Below the pieces are notes generated by a model, which did not search any database, was not told the origin of the DNA, and was given only the letters and a program-made list of their open reading frames with translations. From Morella rubra (lineage: Eukaryota > Streptophyta > Magnoliopsida > Fagales > Myricaceae), in NCBI GenBank assembly GCA_003952965.2, contig CM025855.1, positions 27,848,907 to 27,912,906 on the forward strand: 64,000 bases of DNA. Reading direction: 5' to 3'. Positions 24,570 to 37,186 of the stretch are shown one piece after another. The number at the start of each line of letters is the position of its first letter. Position 1 is the stretch's first letter. The position numbers were made by a program, and so were the translations under genes.

Positions 24570-25591
24570 TACTATTGCCACATGTTTTCTCCTTTTTCTA
24601 TTGGGAACAGTTGTTAAACAAGTACATTTATTTATTTAATCTAACAGCTCGGGCTCAAATTAATTAGAACACTTTGCATCCTCGTCGGCAGAATTTGTTC
24701 CTCTTAATTGAAGTTAAGTTGTCCTTAAAAGGACAATTAATAGTTTTTGGTTCTTAGAGTTTGCTTTATAACCTTTTCCTTGTCCTATAGAGTCCATTCG
24801 TTCGGCTCTATTTAATGTGCTGCATGTCGTCTTAATTAGAGCAGAGTTTTTTTTCACAATTTCACAAAAAAAAAAAAAAAACAAAAAAAAAAAAGTCCTA
24901 GAACGGCTTTTCTTAACTCTCCATGGAGCAAAAGGAAGCAGATCTTTCACGAAAACCACGTAGACTTCTTTATTTGTAGCGTGAAGCCTTGTTGGCAAAA
25001 TTTTACTCACCAGATTCAGTCAACGTCAACTTTCAATGGCCGAGATTAAATCGACATGACCCGGTCTTGTTTTTGGCTTACATATATTGTAACAAGAGAG
25101 GATCGGGCCACCTTTTATTCTACTTAATGCCTAAGGAATCTGCTAAAAAAAAAAAGAGTGCCCAGGTAGTCTAAACAAATACCGATAATATATATATAGG
25201 AACGAAGTCAATATTTTAAAAAAAAAAAAAAAAAAAAAAAGTTACAAAAAGGAAAAAAAACCTTTGGGCCCGGGGCTGGCCCCCTAACTCCTCTTATATA
25301 TATATCATAACATCCTACCTTGCATTATTTGGTTTATTTTTATTTTCCAACCTTGCAAAGCAGCGTTTATTTAACTATTATAAAAAATTGAGAATGAAAG
25401 AGATAGTGAATGAAAACGAGTAAAATATTATGACTTCCAAAGATGATATGAAATGAGTAACTGAACTTCCCGAAAATTTCGCATTATATGATGTGGACCA
25501 AGTCCTTTTCCCGTAGCTTTCTTACTAGTCTAAATTAAATTATTAAGTCAGTCAACCACCACTTGCAGCGTTGGTGCACCACTTGGTTCCC

Positions 25592-25614
25592 CCCTCTCTC
25601 TCTCTCTCTCTCTC
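25592..25614. repeat. (CT)n microsatellite
   Basis: Eleven or so uninterrupted CT dinucleotides preceded by a C run. Comparable GA/CT tracts lie at 33407-33422, 42596-42611 and 43134-43160. Confidence 0.9.
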
Positions 25615-26221
25615 CTGTCATGTCATCGATTCGCAAGAATGTCACGTATGCTGAGATGTCATTTTTAGGAAATCACTTCCGCAGAAAAGTTTAACCTATT
25701 TGTTTCCCTCAGTTGAAAGGATAATGCAAGGTGTGTTTTACCACATGTCAGGCCGTACCAGAAACGTCCTTCCCTTTTCCTTTGCCTTGTCTTTGTCAGG
25801 TAATTTATATCTTATTTGAGGACTTCATATCTGATCCAATAAATTAGACAATTATCAGGCCAAAGATTGAGGGTGGATTCAAAAGAATTTTCTCACTTGT
25901 TTTGTTATTTATAAGATCATGCACTATAAATGGGGGATAGGAACTTCTTTAGTTATGATAGTTGAACAAAAATTACTATGGAGTTTACGAGTTGATTCTC
26001 AGCTTTAGATAATTTTAAGGAATTATTGTTACTTCTTTTCCATCGGTTGTTTTGCCTTACTTTATTTAGAGGTGTTATAACGACTTAACTATTAAAGAAG
26101 AATGAGAGGACGATGCATCATCATAAGAAAGAATGTGTTTTTTATCTCAAAAAATAAAGAAAAAAAAACTTTTAGGGTCCATCCCTTCTAAAAGATCTCC
26201 CTTAGGGGCTGCACTAAAAAC

Positions 26222-29200
26222 GTGAGCTGGCACGAAGCCAGGGCAAATGCAAGTTTAAGATTAAAAAAAAAAGAAGTATTTAAAAGGTACCGGAGTGAAG
26301 TACAACGTCAATTAAAAGTACCAGATCTATGATCTGCTTTCCTGCTCTCTTAAACATGCTAATGATTTTCATATCCCAGATACTATCTATAGAAAAAAGT
26401 GTCCTACGGCATTTATTCCGGTTCAAACTGAAACATCCGGTTATGAGCACCTCCGCTGCCGAAATCGGATCTCATTTTAGAAAAAATTCTGAAATTAGAA
26501 ATTTTGGTGAAAATGTAAGAATTCCCGATTATGGTATAATTTTTTTAAAAAAATTTCAAGACTCAAACAGTAATGTTTAAAAAATAATGATAATAAAATA
26601 GTGACCTGGGTCGTTTTGACATAGGTCACTTAACCTAACAAAAGACCCAAGTCTTTCGAAACTACTTGAAAGCTCCAGCCCCTTGCCCTCAACCCCAAGG
26701 GTGAAACCAAGCCATGGCAAACCATGAGGCCGCTATGGTTGGCTCCGTCCAAAATAAATTTTTACATGTAAATATTTTTATTTTTATTTTATTTTTTATA
26801 AATAGGTTGGCCTGGGCCTGCCATGGTTGAGCCTAGGGCCCAGGCCAAAATAAATTTTTACAGCTGTTTGCTGTTTTTTCATGGCCTGCATGCACGACGC
26901 ACCCTTTTTTTTTCTCTCTCTCAGCCCTCTCTCTCAATTCTTCTCTCACGCTGCTGAAGCCTTCTAACGCACCATTTCAATTTTTTTTTAAGTCTCAGCG
27001 CCTCTCTCAAGTTTCAGCGCCTCTTTCTCAGATTTTTCTCTCTTACAAACACACAACAACAGCTTACTCGTTAGTGTACTAGTACCAGTGCAACAGTGCC
27101 TCTCTCGCTCTCTCTCAAGTCTCAGCGCCACCAGCTACCGCCTACTGCCGCCGCACCGCGCCACCCAGGTATGGCTTTTGCCTTTCAGTCTTTCCTTCCT
27201 TTCTTCTCACTTCTCTAAATCTGATTCTCTCTATCCCTCAGGCCTCACTTCTCAAATTTTCTCCGCCCCACCGTGCAGCCACCGTCGTCTGCCACGCCAC
27301 AGACCTCTTGGCTTTTGTCCACTCCTAAAAGGTAATCAAATTATAAATTATGTTGGATTTGATATTTTTGATTTTGAAAGGTTGATCAATGTCTAATTCC
27401 AAATGATTTTTTTTTTTGGTGAAATTGTGAATTTAAGTGCATTTTTTTGTGAATTAATTTATACTTATATTTTGAAATTGTTTATTTTATGATTATCTTG
27501 TCCCGTGAAATTAATTTGTAGGAATGTATGATTGAGATTTGAGAATTTGAGATTGAGAATTTGTAATTATCTTGAAATATGTTTTGATTCCAAATTAGGG
27601 CACGTTAGGTAGAATTAATTATATATAAAATAGAATTATTGCATTTTAATTTTTCACCAGCATCTTTCTTTTTGTCAATGTCTAGGAATAGTTGTAGGTT
27701 CTCTCTTTAATTTTAGATGGTTGGGTATACTTGATTGATTTAGCTATATATCTTAGACAGTTAATAATTTGGGAGAAATTATTTGATTACTAGGTAAGAA
27801 CTGATTCCATTGCGTTTTGTTTTGAGTTTTTGTTTCCATATTAAGGTAGCCTTTCCATATACAAATAGTGGCTTCTTATATCAGAGTCATTAATTGCATC
27901 ACAAATATTTATTTTGGTCAACGTCTAAGAATAAGTCCTACTTTTAATTTTTTTAACGCCAATTTTATAATATCATTGATAGAAAGGTTAATTACAAAAG
28001 ATTTCATCACAAACAACCTAAAATATGCCACAAATCTATAAATTTGTTTAATTTGTATGAATTTTGTTTTGTTTTGTTTTGTTTAGATAATGGAAAGTTT
28101 TTCACAAAAAAAGCCACGAAGCGTGGAGTCTTCTAATACTCCTAATGTGGCTACTAGTTCTGAAATGGATACTAGTTTGAAAAGACCTCGTATTGAGTTT
28201 AGTCCGGATGATATTGTTGTTGACCCAGGGTTACGTAAACCATTGAAGAATATGATGTAGGATTATTGATCAAGTTCGTAGGGAGTACTTGATCAAAGGT
28301 CCTTTCAACTGCGTAGCCATGATTTTCCCAAGAAGAAATATGGGAGTGATATGAGGGGTTTTAGGGAGCATGGTTTAAAGATTATTGGTTGAAATATAGT
28401 GTATCAAAGAATGTTGCATATTGCTTGTGTGTTATTTGTTTAGGCGATCTAAAGGGGCAAGGTCCGGGGAGATGTGTTTACTTTTGTGGGATTTAACACT
28501 TGAAAAAATGCAGTGAAGGTTTTTGGTGAACATGTTGGTGCACATGATAGTGCTCACAATGAAGTTAGAATACAATGTAAAGCACTCCAAAAGCAACGAC
28601 AAAGTGTGTCGCATGCGCTATTCGCACAAGGGCATGATATAGAGAATGCTTATCGCATTCGTTTAACAGCGGTTTTAGAATGCATTCGGTTTCTTTTGAT
28701 GCAAGGATTGGCTTTTCGTGGTCATGACGAGTCCGAGGGTTCATTGAAGAAAGGACAATTTTCTTGAACTTTTGAATGGTATGGTAAGCTTGATGAAAAT
28801 GTTGGTAAGACAATTAAGAGTAATGCTCCTGGAAACAACCAAATGACTTCTCCAAAAACTTAAAGAATTGGTGAATGCTTGTGCAGCGGAGACCACAATT
28901 GCCATTATTAAAGATATTGGGACAATTTTTTTTCTCTTATGGTTGATGAGTCTCGAGATAATTCAGTGAAGGAGCAAATGACAGTGGTTTTGAGATATGT
29001 GAACAAACGTGGACAGGTGATTGAAAGGTTTCTTGGTGTGGAACATGTTCCTGATACTTGCTCTCAATCTTTGAAAATGTTATAGATAAATTGTTTGCAA
29101 GCATGGGTTGTCAATATCCAAATTGAGAGGTCAAGGGTATGATGGGGCATCAAACATGCGAGGCGAGTTCAATGGGTTGAAGTCGCTCATTTTGAGGGAT

Positions 29201-30689
29201 AATCCTTCTGCTACCTATATCCATTGTTTTGCTCATCAACTTCAACTGGCAGTTGTAGCTATTGTAAAGAATAACTTTCAAGTTGGTGATTTTTTTAATT
29301 ACACTTCTTTGATTGTGACTATGGTCGGAGCTTCTTGTAAAAGGAAAGATAATCTTCGGCAAAGTCAACATGAGAAGATAGTGGAGAGATTGGAAAATAG
29401 AGAGATTTCTAGTGGAAGGGCAAAAATCAAGAAACCAGTCTCGCACGACCAGGTAATACTTGTTGATTATTATATTCATTACAATACTTTAGACCATTTA
29501 TTTTTTTTCTTTGTTTATAGGTTTTTAATTCCCATAATATTGTAGGTGACACTCGTTGGGGTTCATACTACACCACAATAACGCATCTCTTTGCTATGTG
29601 GTCATCAGTGTTGGAAGTTCTTGAAAACATAAAAGAGGATGGTACTCTCCCAGAACAAAGATCATGGCTATGAGTTTAATGGATAAGATGCAAAGCTTTG
29701 AGTTTGTATTCACTATGCATTTGTTGAGGAATATAATGGAATTACAAATGAATTGTCACAAGCTTTACAACGAAAGGATCAAGACATTGTTAATGCTATG
29801 GTTTGGTTAAAGTTGTAAGGAACGGTTGCAAGATTGAGGGAGATAGAATGGGATGAATTTTTGGAAGAAGTGAAAACTTTTGTGTGAATAATTCCATCGT
29901 TGTGCCCAATATGGAAGACATTATACCAACTCGTCGTTCGAGGCGTGGAGGGCAAACAATTACTTATTTGCATCATTTTCGTGTGGAAGTGTTTTGCCAA
30001 GTTATTGATTTGATTTCTCAAGAGATGGATAATCGTTTCACAGAAGCAAGTACGGAATTACTTCTTTGCATAGCATGTCTTGATCCAAGGAACTCATTCT
30101 CAACATTTGATCATGTAAGTTATGTCGTCTTGCTAAGTTTTATCCAAAGATTTCTCAACAATGAGAATTATTACTTAGAGATCAGCTTAAACCTACATTA
30201 GAGATGTTAGAAGCAATGATGCTTTTTCTGGGCTTCAAGATATTGGAGGTCTTGCTGTGAAGATGGTTGAGACAAAAGAAAATTTTGTTTCCATTAGTTT
30301 ATCGCTTATTGAGTTAGCATTGGTCTTACCAGTTGCGACTGCAACTGTTGAGAGAGTGTTTCTGCATGAAGATTATCAAGACTGATTTGCGTAATAGGAT
30401 GGGAGATGAATGGATGAATGATTGCATGATAGTGTACATTGAGAGGAAATTTTTGAAACTATTGAGAACGAAGTCGTTTTGCAACATTTTCAAAAGATGC
30501 AAAACCAGGATCCAATTGCCCCTTCTCAGTCATAGTACATAGTACGGTATGTGTATTTTAATATTTTTAGTCTTCATTTTTGATATTGTAATTCTAAGAC
30601 AATTTTTAGAATTATGTATGAAAAAAAATTTCAGTCATTTTGCTTTAAAAGTTCGCCATGGTTGACTTCTAATCCTGGTTCCGCCACTG
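26222..30689 (+). mobile_element. Degenerate hAT transposon (ZMYM1/DUF4371 type)
   Basis: The right end is clear: AATCCTGGTTCCGCCACTG at 30671-30689, the reverse complement of the CAGTGGCGGAACCAGGATT-like terminus usual for this plant hAT group. A diverged candidate left end, GTGAGCTGGCACGAAGCCAG at 26222-26241, shares GTGAGC and the GGC/CCAGG pattern, but no clear 8-bp target duplication was seen, so the left boundary is uncertain. A CT-rich leader at 26900-27330 precedes the broken transposase frame. Confidence 0.6.
28090..30540 (+). pseudogene. hAT transposase, TTF/ZMYM1-like, disrupted
   Basis: Starts MESFSQKKPRSVESSN and is stopped by TAG at 28258, then continues as family-like segments in shifting frames. 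These are a zinc-finger-side region near 28300-28480, GEHVGAHDSAHNEVRIQCKA (28513 on), SKLRGQGYDGASNMRGEFNG (29108 on, the RNase H-like DUF4371 core), IHCFAHQLQLAVVAIVKNN, and a C-terminal dimerisation-type region with LPVATATVERVF near 30320-30350. An intron-like gap runs from 29454 to about 29545, with TTGTAG before a GTGACACTCGTTGGGG segment. Many stops and frame changes show it cannot make an intact transposase. It is unlike the neighbouring single-copy genes and is certainly mobile DNA. Confidence 0.88.
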
Positions 30690-30720
30690 CTCACCTTCTT
30701 GCCGTGAGCCCAAGTCGTCA

Positions 30721-31048
30721 GTCAACTGATGAGCGAAGAGTTCTGGAGTAAAGCAATTTCCGTTCATCAGCAGTGCCGGAATCTATAAGCCGACTGATGA
30801 GCCTCCTCATGTGGAAGGGGTATGTGGTATATGGTATATTTTGAATCCCAATAACATATAGAATAAGGTGGGTTTTCGCTATTGAATGAGAGAACTTTAC
30901 CTATAATAGGATGTCGTTAAAGCTGATGCTGGTCATGTTGGAGTGGAGAAATACATTGCAGAGGTTTTTGGTGTTTGGACAGTATTTTGTCCACAGTACG
31001 TGAGTGGATCTGGAAACAACAAAGATTGTGAGGAATGGTTCTTTGATC
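30721..31048 (+). pseudogene. CSP41a-like (chloroplast stem-loop binding protein) gene fragment
   Basis: Two consecutive exon remnants with their intron. The first reads [20 protein letters not shown] then EPPHVEG and ends at the donor 30819|GTATGT. The second, 30910-31048, reads [18 protein letters not shown], then [19 protein letters not shown], and ends at 31048|GTAAGT. This matches the NAD(P)-fold region of the plastid RNA-binding protein CSP41a as I remember it. Upstream of the first exon the frame is broken by TGA TGA (30727-30732) where the family has an Asp/Trp-containing stretch. No flanking exons were found on either side, so it is a piece of a gene, not a gene. It begins about 30 bp after the hAT right end. 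Confidence 0.8.
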
Positions 31049-32571
31049 GTAAGTGTGTATCCTCAAGCACTTTTTTCAATTATTACATATTTCATGATGT
31101 TCTTTAAGCCATCCGTTTGGGTGCCCACTTTACCTACCCACAACAGTAATTCTGGTTCCATGGACTACAAAACGACGGATCACTGATTTGCTCTTTCTCT
31201 CTCTGGAACTTAAAAAGTTTAACGGCATCTGGACTAGTTTAATATTCCAGAGTGTTGGACCCAATGACTTGTATGATTAGGAGATAATCAATTCGAGTGT
31301 GCGCCCACTGCTGATTTATATTATTTATAGTCGCCTTGATTTCCTCCTCCAGACTGTACAATAGATCTGTCTGGACATAAAAATTTCCTCACTCAATAAT
31401 TTATAAATAAAATAAAACAAAATAGTTAGTCATTATACATTAATGACGCTTCGACCCCTACCTAGTGACCTCCGCTGATATACGTGTCCACCCAATCTTC
31501 AAGTAAAAACTATATTCCTTCCTGCCGCTCGGAAGTAGGGTTTCCTCAAACTGTACAGTGTACAGTATCTTTAGTGGTTGCCAAAACAAAACAGGATTAT
31601 TAGGTAATTTGACAGCTAATCGTGGACTATAAATATATCGATTCTTTAAATCTGAAAATTTCGATTATTTTTTTATTATTCTATCTTAATCACTAATAAA
31701 ATAAGCAAACGCCACATCAACATCACGTTCACGATCTTGACGCACTTTTTCCCTTTCAGTGATTGGCACGTACGGACATGCGGACACGAGGGAGCCCCGG
31801 GTGTGCGCTGTGTGAGGGAGGAGAAATGCGATGAGCTAAGGCAGGAAGGGAAGAAGCCTTTCCATATTTTATTTTTTAGATTTTTATTTTACATGATTAA
31901 TGCAGGAACTGATCATTACACATCCAAGGCAATTAGTGCAGAAGCAATACAAAAGCAAGTCTTAAACTTTCTATAATTTAAATTTTTTAAATAAATAATA
32001 ATTTCACATGATTAATTTGAGAACTTACTTTACACTTTACCACATTTTAATTAAATATTAAAAGTGTTTAGATTTACCGGTCTTTTTATCCCGAATAAAC
32101 AACAAATTTCTATCCCGGGTGAAGATAATTGTTGTCATCTGTGCACACATGACAGAACTATGCTCAGAATGGAGCAAATTGGCAGTCGATTATGTTCCCA
32201 AATCGTTCCCTACATAAATAAACGTGAGAGGCTAAAGAGAGATAAGGACAACGCACCAGTAACAACTGGCAAATGGGCTCGACATTGATAAAAGGGAAGG
32301 CGTAGGTTGGGCGTACGTAGAAGGTCTGCAATTTTAGCTTGAATCACGTGACTGAACAGCATGACTCTTATGTATAGGGCAATTTATTCGTGGTCGAATA
32401 ATGTAGCAACAGTGACATGCAACTGAGGCACAATGACGACAAAAATTTCCAAAAAAAGAAAAAAGAAAGGAACATTTCGCAGGGTATCAAGAAATTAGAT
32501 AATTAGATTATAGCTGCCCCTACTAACATCCATTTTGATTTAACCTAATTATATGTTGTTAATTAATTTTT
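31049..32571. other. Intergenic, no gene seen
   Basis: AT-rich sequence. The open frame at 31737-31976 has no recognisable domain. The expected next CSP41a exon was not found here. Confidence 0.5.
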
Positions 32572-32968
32572 GGGAAAAATATACTTTTTACCCACAAACT
32601 ATCGGGTAGTGACACATTACACCTCAAACTACCATCTTTTAAGACTTGCACCCTCAAACTACCAATGTTAAACACTTTGCATCCTAAACTACCCACTTTG
32701 ACACATTACATCCTCCAACTACTAATATTAAACATTTTGCACTCTCCATTTGACAGTAATACCCTTAAGAAATTAATGAATTGACAACAATATCTTCAAT
32801 ATATGCAAAATGGTCAAGGGCATTATCGTCATTTTAGTATTAAAAAATTGATAAAAAGTGCAAAGTGTCAAAAATTGGTAGTTAAGGGTGCAATGTGTCA
32901 AAATTGGTAGTTTAGGGTGTAAAGTGTAAAACCTATAATAATTTATGGGTGAAAAATATATTTTTCCC
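32572..32968. repeat. Foldback MITE, 397 bp
   Basis: The two halves are inverted copies. GGGAAAAATATACTTTTTAC at the left mirrors AAAAATATATTTTTCCC at the right. Inside, the left arm repeats ACCTCAAACTACCA and ACCCTCAAACTACCA, and the right arm repeats TTGGTAGTT(TA)AGGGTG. There is no coding capacity. The whole unit could form a long imperfect hairpin. Confidence 0.85.
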
Positions 32969-35900
32969 TTGATTTTTTGAATTATTATTTAAAATAAATC
33001 GCAACAAGATAAGTCTTGGTTCAAAAGAAGTTTCCCGAGGGCAAACACTTTACTCTGAAATGGAGGTATTATTAAGGGAAATATCTTCAAGCAATGCAGA
33101 TTCTTTGTTTTTTTGTTCTTCCCTTTTAAACTAATACATTCACCGTACTGAAGCCACAATCTAATGGAATTTATTTATTTGTTTTTATGGCATTCTTTTT
33201 CCAAATGGGAATATATTTAAAAGGTGTAGCTAAGAAAATCCTAAAGGTCGTTATCTTGATCTTGGGCAGTCATTTTCATGTTTTTTGTGAAGAAGATATT
33301 TTTAAAGACTAAAATATTAATATTTTTGCTTTCGGATATTAATATCAGGGATGAATACTCATGTGCCCTCTCAATCAAGTATTAAGAACAATTCAAACAA
33401 ATAAGGGAGAGAGAGAGAGAGAGGAAACAGACATTAACGACAAAAAAGAGTTTGGTATTCTCAGTTGCGTAACTTGTATTGAGATAACTTCTAAAAGATT
33501 ATATCCCACGAATCAAATTGCATACAAATTTTGATCTAAAATCGGCTTTTCAGCAGACGAATATAGATTGTTCTATCCGATCAATTTCTTATAAAAAAAA
33601 AAGAAAGAAGGAAAAGTCAAAAAAAGGAGTTTCAATTCAAAACCTGGCAGTTCTCCGAACAATATAAAATAAAATAAAAACAGGACAGATTTTTGTAATT
33701 TGCGAAAATTTTCAAATAATGTCGGCAATATTGCCAAACACCTGGTGGGCAGAATGTTAGTCTATCTAAAAAGGTCGATCTAGGAGTTTTTTTTATTTTA
33801 TTTTACTTTTTTTGTCAATGAAAGAAGGCAACAGTGATGCGCCACCATTCCTGTGAACTGGTCTAAACACGATGAGATCCGGTTCTTATTAGGTTTAGTC
33901 AGAGTGGTTCAACATCCAAACCCATGGAAAGTTGACACTTGCGTTTTTGGTTCATGCCCTATTGCAATCACTTTCAAAGACAATTATAAATTATATTACT
34001 ATTTCTCGAGGGCTTATATCAATAATATGAGTTGACTTTTGATCAGATTAAATCGGCACGCCAGCATATGGGTGATGGAGGCAAAGGGAAACAGGATTAG
34101 ACATGTGAACGCAGCCTTTTAACGTTTGACCACAAAGCATGTACAAGGTAAGCGAGTGTATCACGGCGTTTCGAATTTTGAAGCCCAAATAGACATACAG
34201 CCCATCGCCCGCTTTATTTCTGAACCGAGGATTGACTCCACACTACAGTTTAGTTTCCCAAGGTCCACAGCCAGCAATCCCGTTAATTGGGCCAAGGCCT
34301 AGTCCAATCTACAGTGACTAATTTGGGGGAGGGGTTTTTATTTTTATTTTTTTTGATCTCCTGCTAATGTTGTATGTTAACTAGCATTTGCCACTTGGGC
34401 GCATTTTGGATGGGAGTGAAAACAAGTTGTCCGACGCTCCGGCTGACAGCACGATATCTTCTCAAAGATTGAGGCTTACCATCGCATTTTAAGACTTTCT
34501 CTAAGTTCTAATGATGTTTAGAAAACGAGTTTCCCAATTGTTTTGACGTCTTTCCCATTTATAAGTCATTTCCCAAAACTACAATTGCAAGAGAGACATC
34601 GTTTGTCGAGGGATTCAACCAGTTCGACTGTATCAATCATATCCACTGAGCAATTTATTGTGACTGGGTCTGCATCCAAATATTTTTCTCAGATGCTTCA
34701 TGCGGTAATAATCCCACAAAAAGAAGAAAAAGGAAAAATACAGAGTCAGTCATCCAAGTTAAATCAAATTTATCAAATAGCAACGCACGAGAATTCCGGG
34801 ACACCTCCACATTTGCCAAGTAGTAAGGTTAAAAAGCATTTTCAGCAAGCAAGCCCGGATGACCTGAACTCCAACTTCAGAAAATAACGAATCAGCCAAC
34901 GATAAAAACAAGAACAAACTCTTGAGCCTGCCACCCATTCGGTACTAGATGGGACTAAGATAGTTCACGAATCTACCTGCCATCAACAGGGGAGAAAACG
35001 AACGTTATGAATTTGCTTGTTCACAGTAATAATCATTAACTTCATAACAAACCTGAAACTACAAAATGAACAGGTTAGACAAGTTTCATGCTGCATGTCA
35101 GTAACACATCGTACTGGCTTCCTTCTTAAGACTTCATCAGGAATTTTTAATCACTTCTGTTTCTTTCCCTCATATCAACAGAGGATCGAATGAGGGAAAA
35201 ACAAAGACTCATGGATCTAAAGTTAATATAGGATCCAATACAACAAATTTCCCCTCGACTGCTACTTAGACAGTAATTCAATATGCGCACGCATAATTTT
35301 TAATTCACCGCTGGGAATTCACATGAAAGGGTACGAGAAATTCGCAACGAAAAAAGTGCTCTCTGAAAGTAGTTTTCCACCACAAAACCGAATCACGCTA
35401 TCTATTGATTACACTTCCATGGCATAAGGTCTCACCCACTATTGTTTTATTTCCAAGTGAAGCATCCTAGGTTTACATCTGTTCATATTAGTTGGTAGAT
35501 AAAATTGATGTCTTCGATGTATTCGCACACCATCTCCTCAACTCTACAAATTACAATACCAGTCTCGACAGACCAACCAGGTTGCTTTTGGTTTACGTTC
35601 AACTTCTACCAGGAACAACTCAAACCCTTCACCATACAGAGGTAGTCACAAGTATAGCTGATGAACAGTAATCTGGATTTGACACAACCAATTTGTACAG
35701 CTGCTCTTCTTACAGCTTTGATGCAATAAAGTCTCGAATCCCCCAATAATCAATTGAAGGTTTCTTCATACATCATTTTGACACCGTCCTTCTCAAACAT
35801 CAGTCCTAGAATACACAACACGACTGCTGATGATCCCTTAAGGATGCCCTTCCCTAAGCTTTTACTACCTTCCTAGCCCAACCAAAAATTAAAGCAATTT

Positions 35901-36258
35901 TGCTTCTCAAACATCACTAGTAGAATACACAACATGGCAGCTGAAATGATGAGAGATAACCGTAGATTTCAACAGTATTATCTAGCTATAACCAACAGAA
36001 AATAAAGCCATATAGCTATATGCCTATTGCAACTAACTACATTAACAATACATTACTTTCCACTCGAAAGATTGATATTATTAACTATCATAATTGCCCA
36101 CTAACTAACTTGGTTAAAGCATTAGTGCTGGTGCATCATTAAATTATGAAAAACATTTCGTATAATTACGAGAAGAAAAACCGAAGCGAAATGCAACCTC
36201 CTTCAGACATTTCATGTAACTACGATATACAAAACACACATACAAGCATATATGTTTA
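32969..36258. other. Intergenic plus possible 3' region of the NFD6-like gene
   Basis: From about 34900 the base composition is less extreme and could include downstream exons or 3'UTR of the minus-strand NFD6-like gene. I could not place any. Open frames at 33853-34035 and 34543-34887 have no recognisable domain. A GA tract lies at 33407-33422. Confidence 0.4.
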
Positions 36259-36658
36259 TTACAGAGAGGGGGGCGAGGTACCCTCGGTGGAGGTGCTGGC
36301 ATCGCTGGGGAGCTTCGAGACAAGGCAAGCCGAAGCTATTGCAGAGTGGACGGGTTGAAGAGAGCTCAGTTCACGTCGCACCAGCCTTATAGCCAATAGA
36401 AATTCAAAAAGGGAATAGTTATTAGCATCGGCTCACAGAGGCAGAGAAGAAGAAGAAGAATAATAAGAAGATGCAGAAGCAAGAGTAGTACCTCAGAGAA
36501 GGAGGGGAAATTGGAGTCCGATGAGGCAAGAAATTGGAAGGACGCAGCGGTACTGAGAATCTTTTAGTACCGAAAGAAGAAGAGGAAGAAGAATTCTTAG
36601 ATGCTCTGCACATCGCACGCACTAACGTGGATCTCCCAGTGGCCACGGAAGTTGCCAT
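36259..36658 (-). CDS. NUCLEAR FUSION DEFECTIVE 6-like small organelle protein
   Basis: Small plant protein family whose founding Arabidopsis member is mitochondrial and required for polar nuclear fusion in the embryo sac; the molecular role is not established. Two exons on the minus strand, 36658-36492 and 36385-36259, give 97 residues. The N-terminus MATSVATGRSTLVRAMCRAS is Arg/Ser-rich, lacks acidic residues and looks like a presequence. Next come FSVPLRPSNFLPHRTPISPP and PSLR, then across the intron LVRRELSSLQPVHSAIASAC, LVSKLPSDASTSTEG, and the end TSPPSL. The donor CTGAG|gtacta and acceptor CTATAAG|GCTGG are both canonical. The stop codon overlaps an AATAAA motif (minus strand TAATAAAC), a possible polyadenylation signal. 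In this family alternative 3' exons change the last residues, so other isoforms may end differently. Confidence 0.85.
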
Positions 36659-37035
36659 TTTTCTTCTACAGTTTCTCTCTTACTTCGAATCGAACCCTAA
36701 AACCTCTGTAAAACCCACCATCAAATCTGAACGCTAACATGAGATGGTGGTCTTATTGGACCAGACCCGACTCAGCATGTCTAGGCCCATCGTATTCTGT
36801 GGGTTCCAGCTTTGAATCTTCCACCACCGCCTTTAGTTTATTCGGGCCTTATCTTCTAAAAGGCCCCGTTTATCTAAATCCGACATAGAGCCCGTCTTGT
36901 CTACTCTCATAGGATCTGCTGATGTCATTTATCCTATTGCGCTATAGTAGTCTCAACATATTTTCCAATGAAGTGAGAACGTCGAGGCAATGCACGTTGA
37001 CGTGCGGCCACGTTCTTATCTTGTCGTGTCTTGAA

Positions 37036-37186
37036 GCGTTTGTTTACGGAAATTTTTAAAAATATTTTAAAAAAAAAAAAATAAATTTTTAAAATTTAAA
37101 ATAAAATAAAAATAAAAATGTTAAAAATAAAATAAATATATTTGATATGATAAAAATAGACTCTCAACAAATTAGACAACAAACGC
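37036..37186. repeat. Short AT-rich MITE with GCGTTTGTT termini
   Basis: A perfect 9-bp terminal inverted repeat, GCGTTTGTT at 37036-37044 and AACAAACGC at 37178-37186, surrounds an almost pure A/T core. No coding capacity. Confidence 0.6.

Larger units (their letters stand above)
21401..26200. other. Gene-poor intergenic region
   Basis: No gene could be supported. It holds long A/T runs (for example 25218-25240), a G run near 21760, a 34-bp tandem repeat (24484-24569) and a CT microsatellite (25592-25614). Short open frames at 22490-22750 and 24232-24617 have no recognisable domain, and the second is partly built of the 34-bp repeat. Confidence 0.5.

Noticed and set aside
22490-24617. Short open frames in the 22-25 kb region
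   Set aside because: Low-complexity or derived from the 34-bp tandem repeat.
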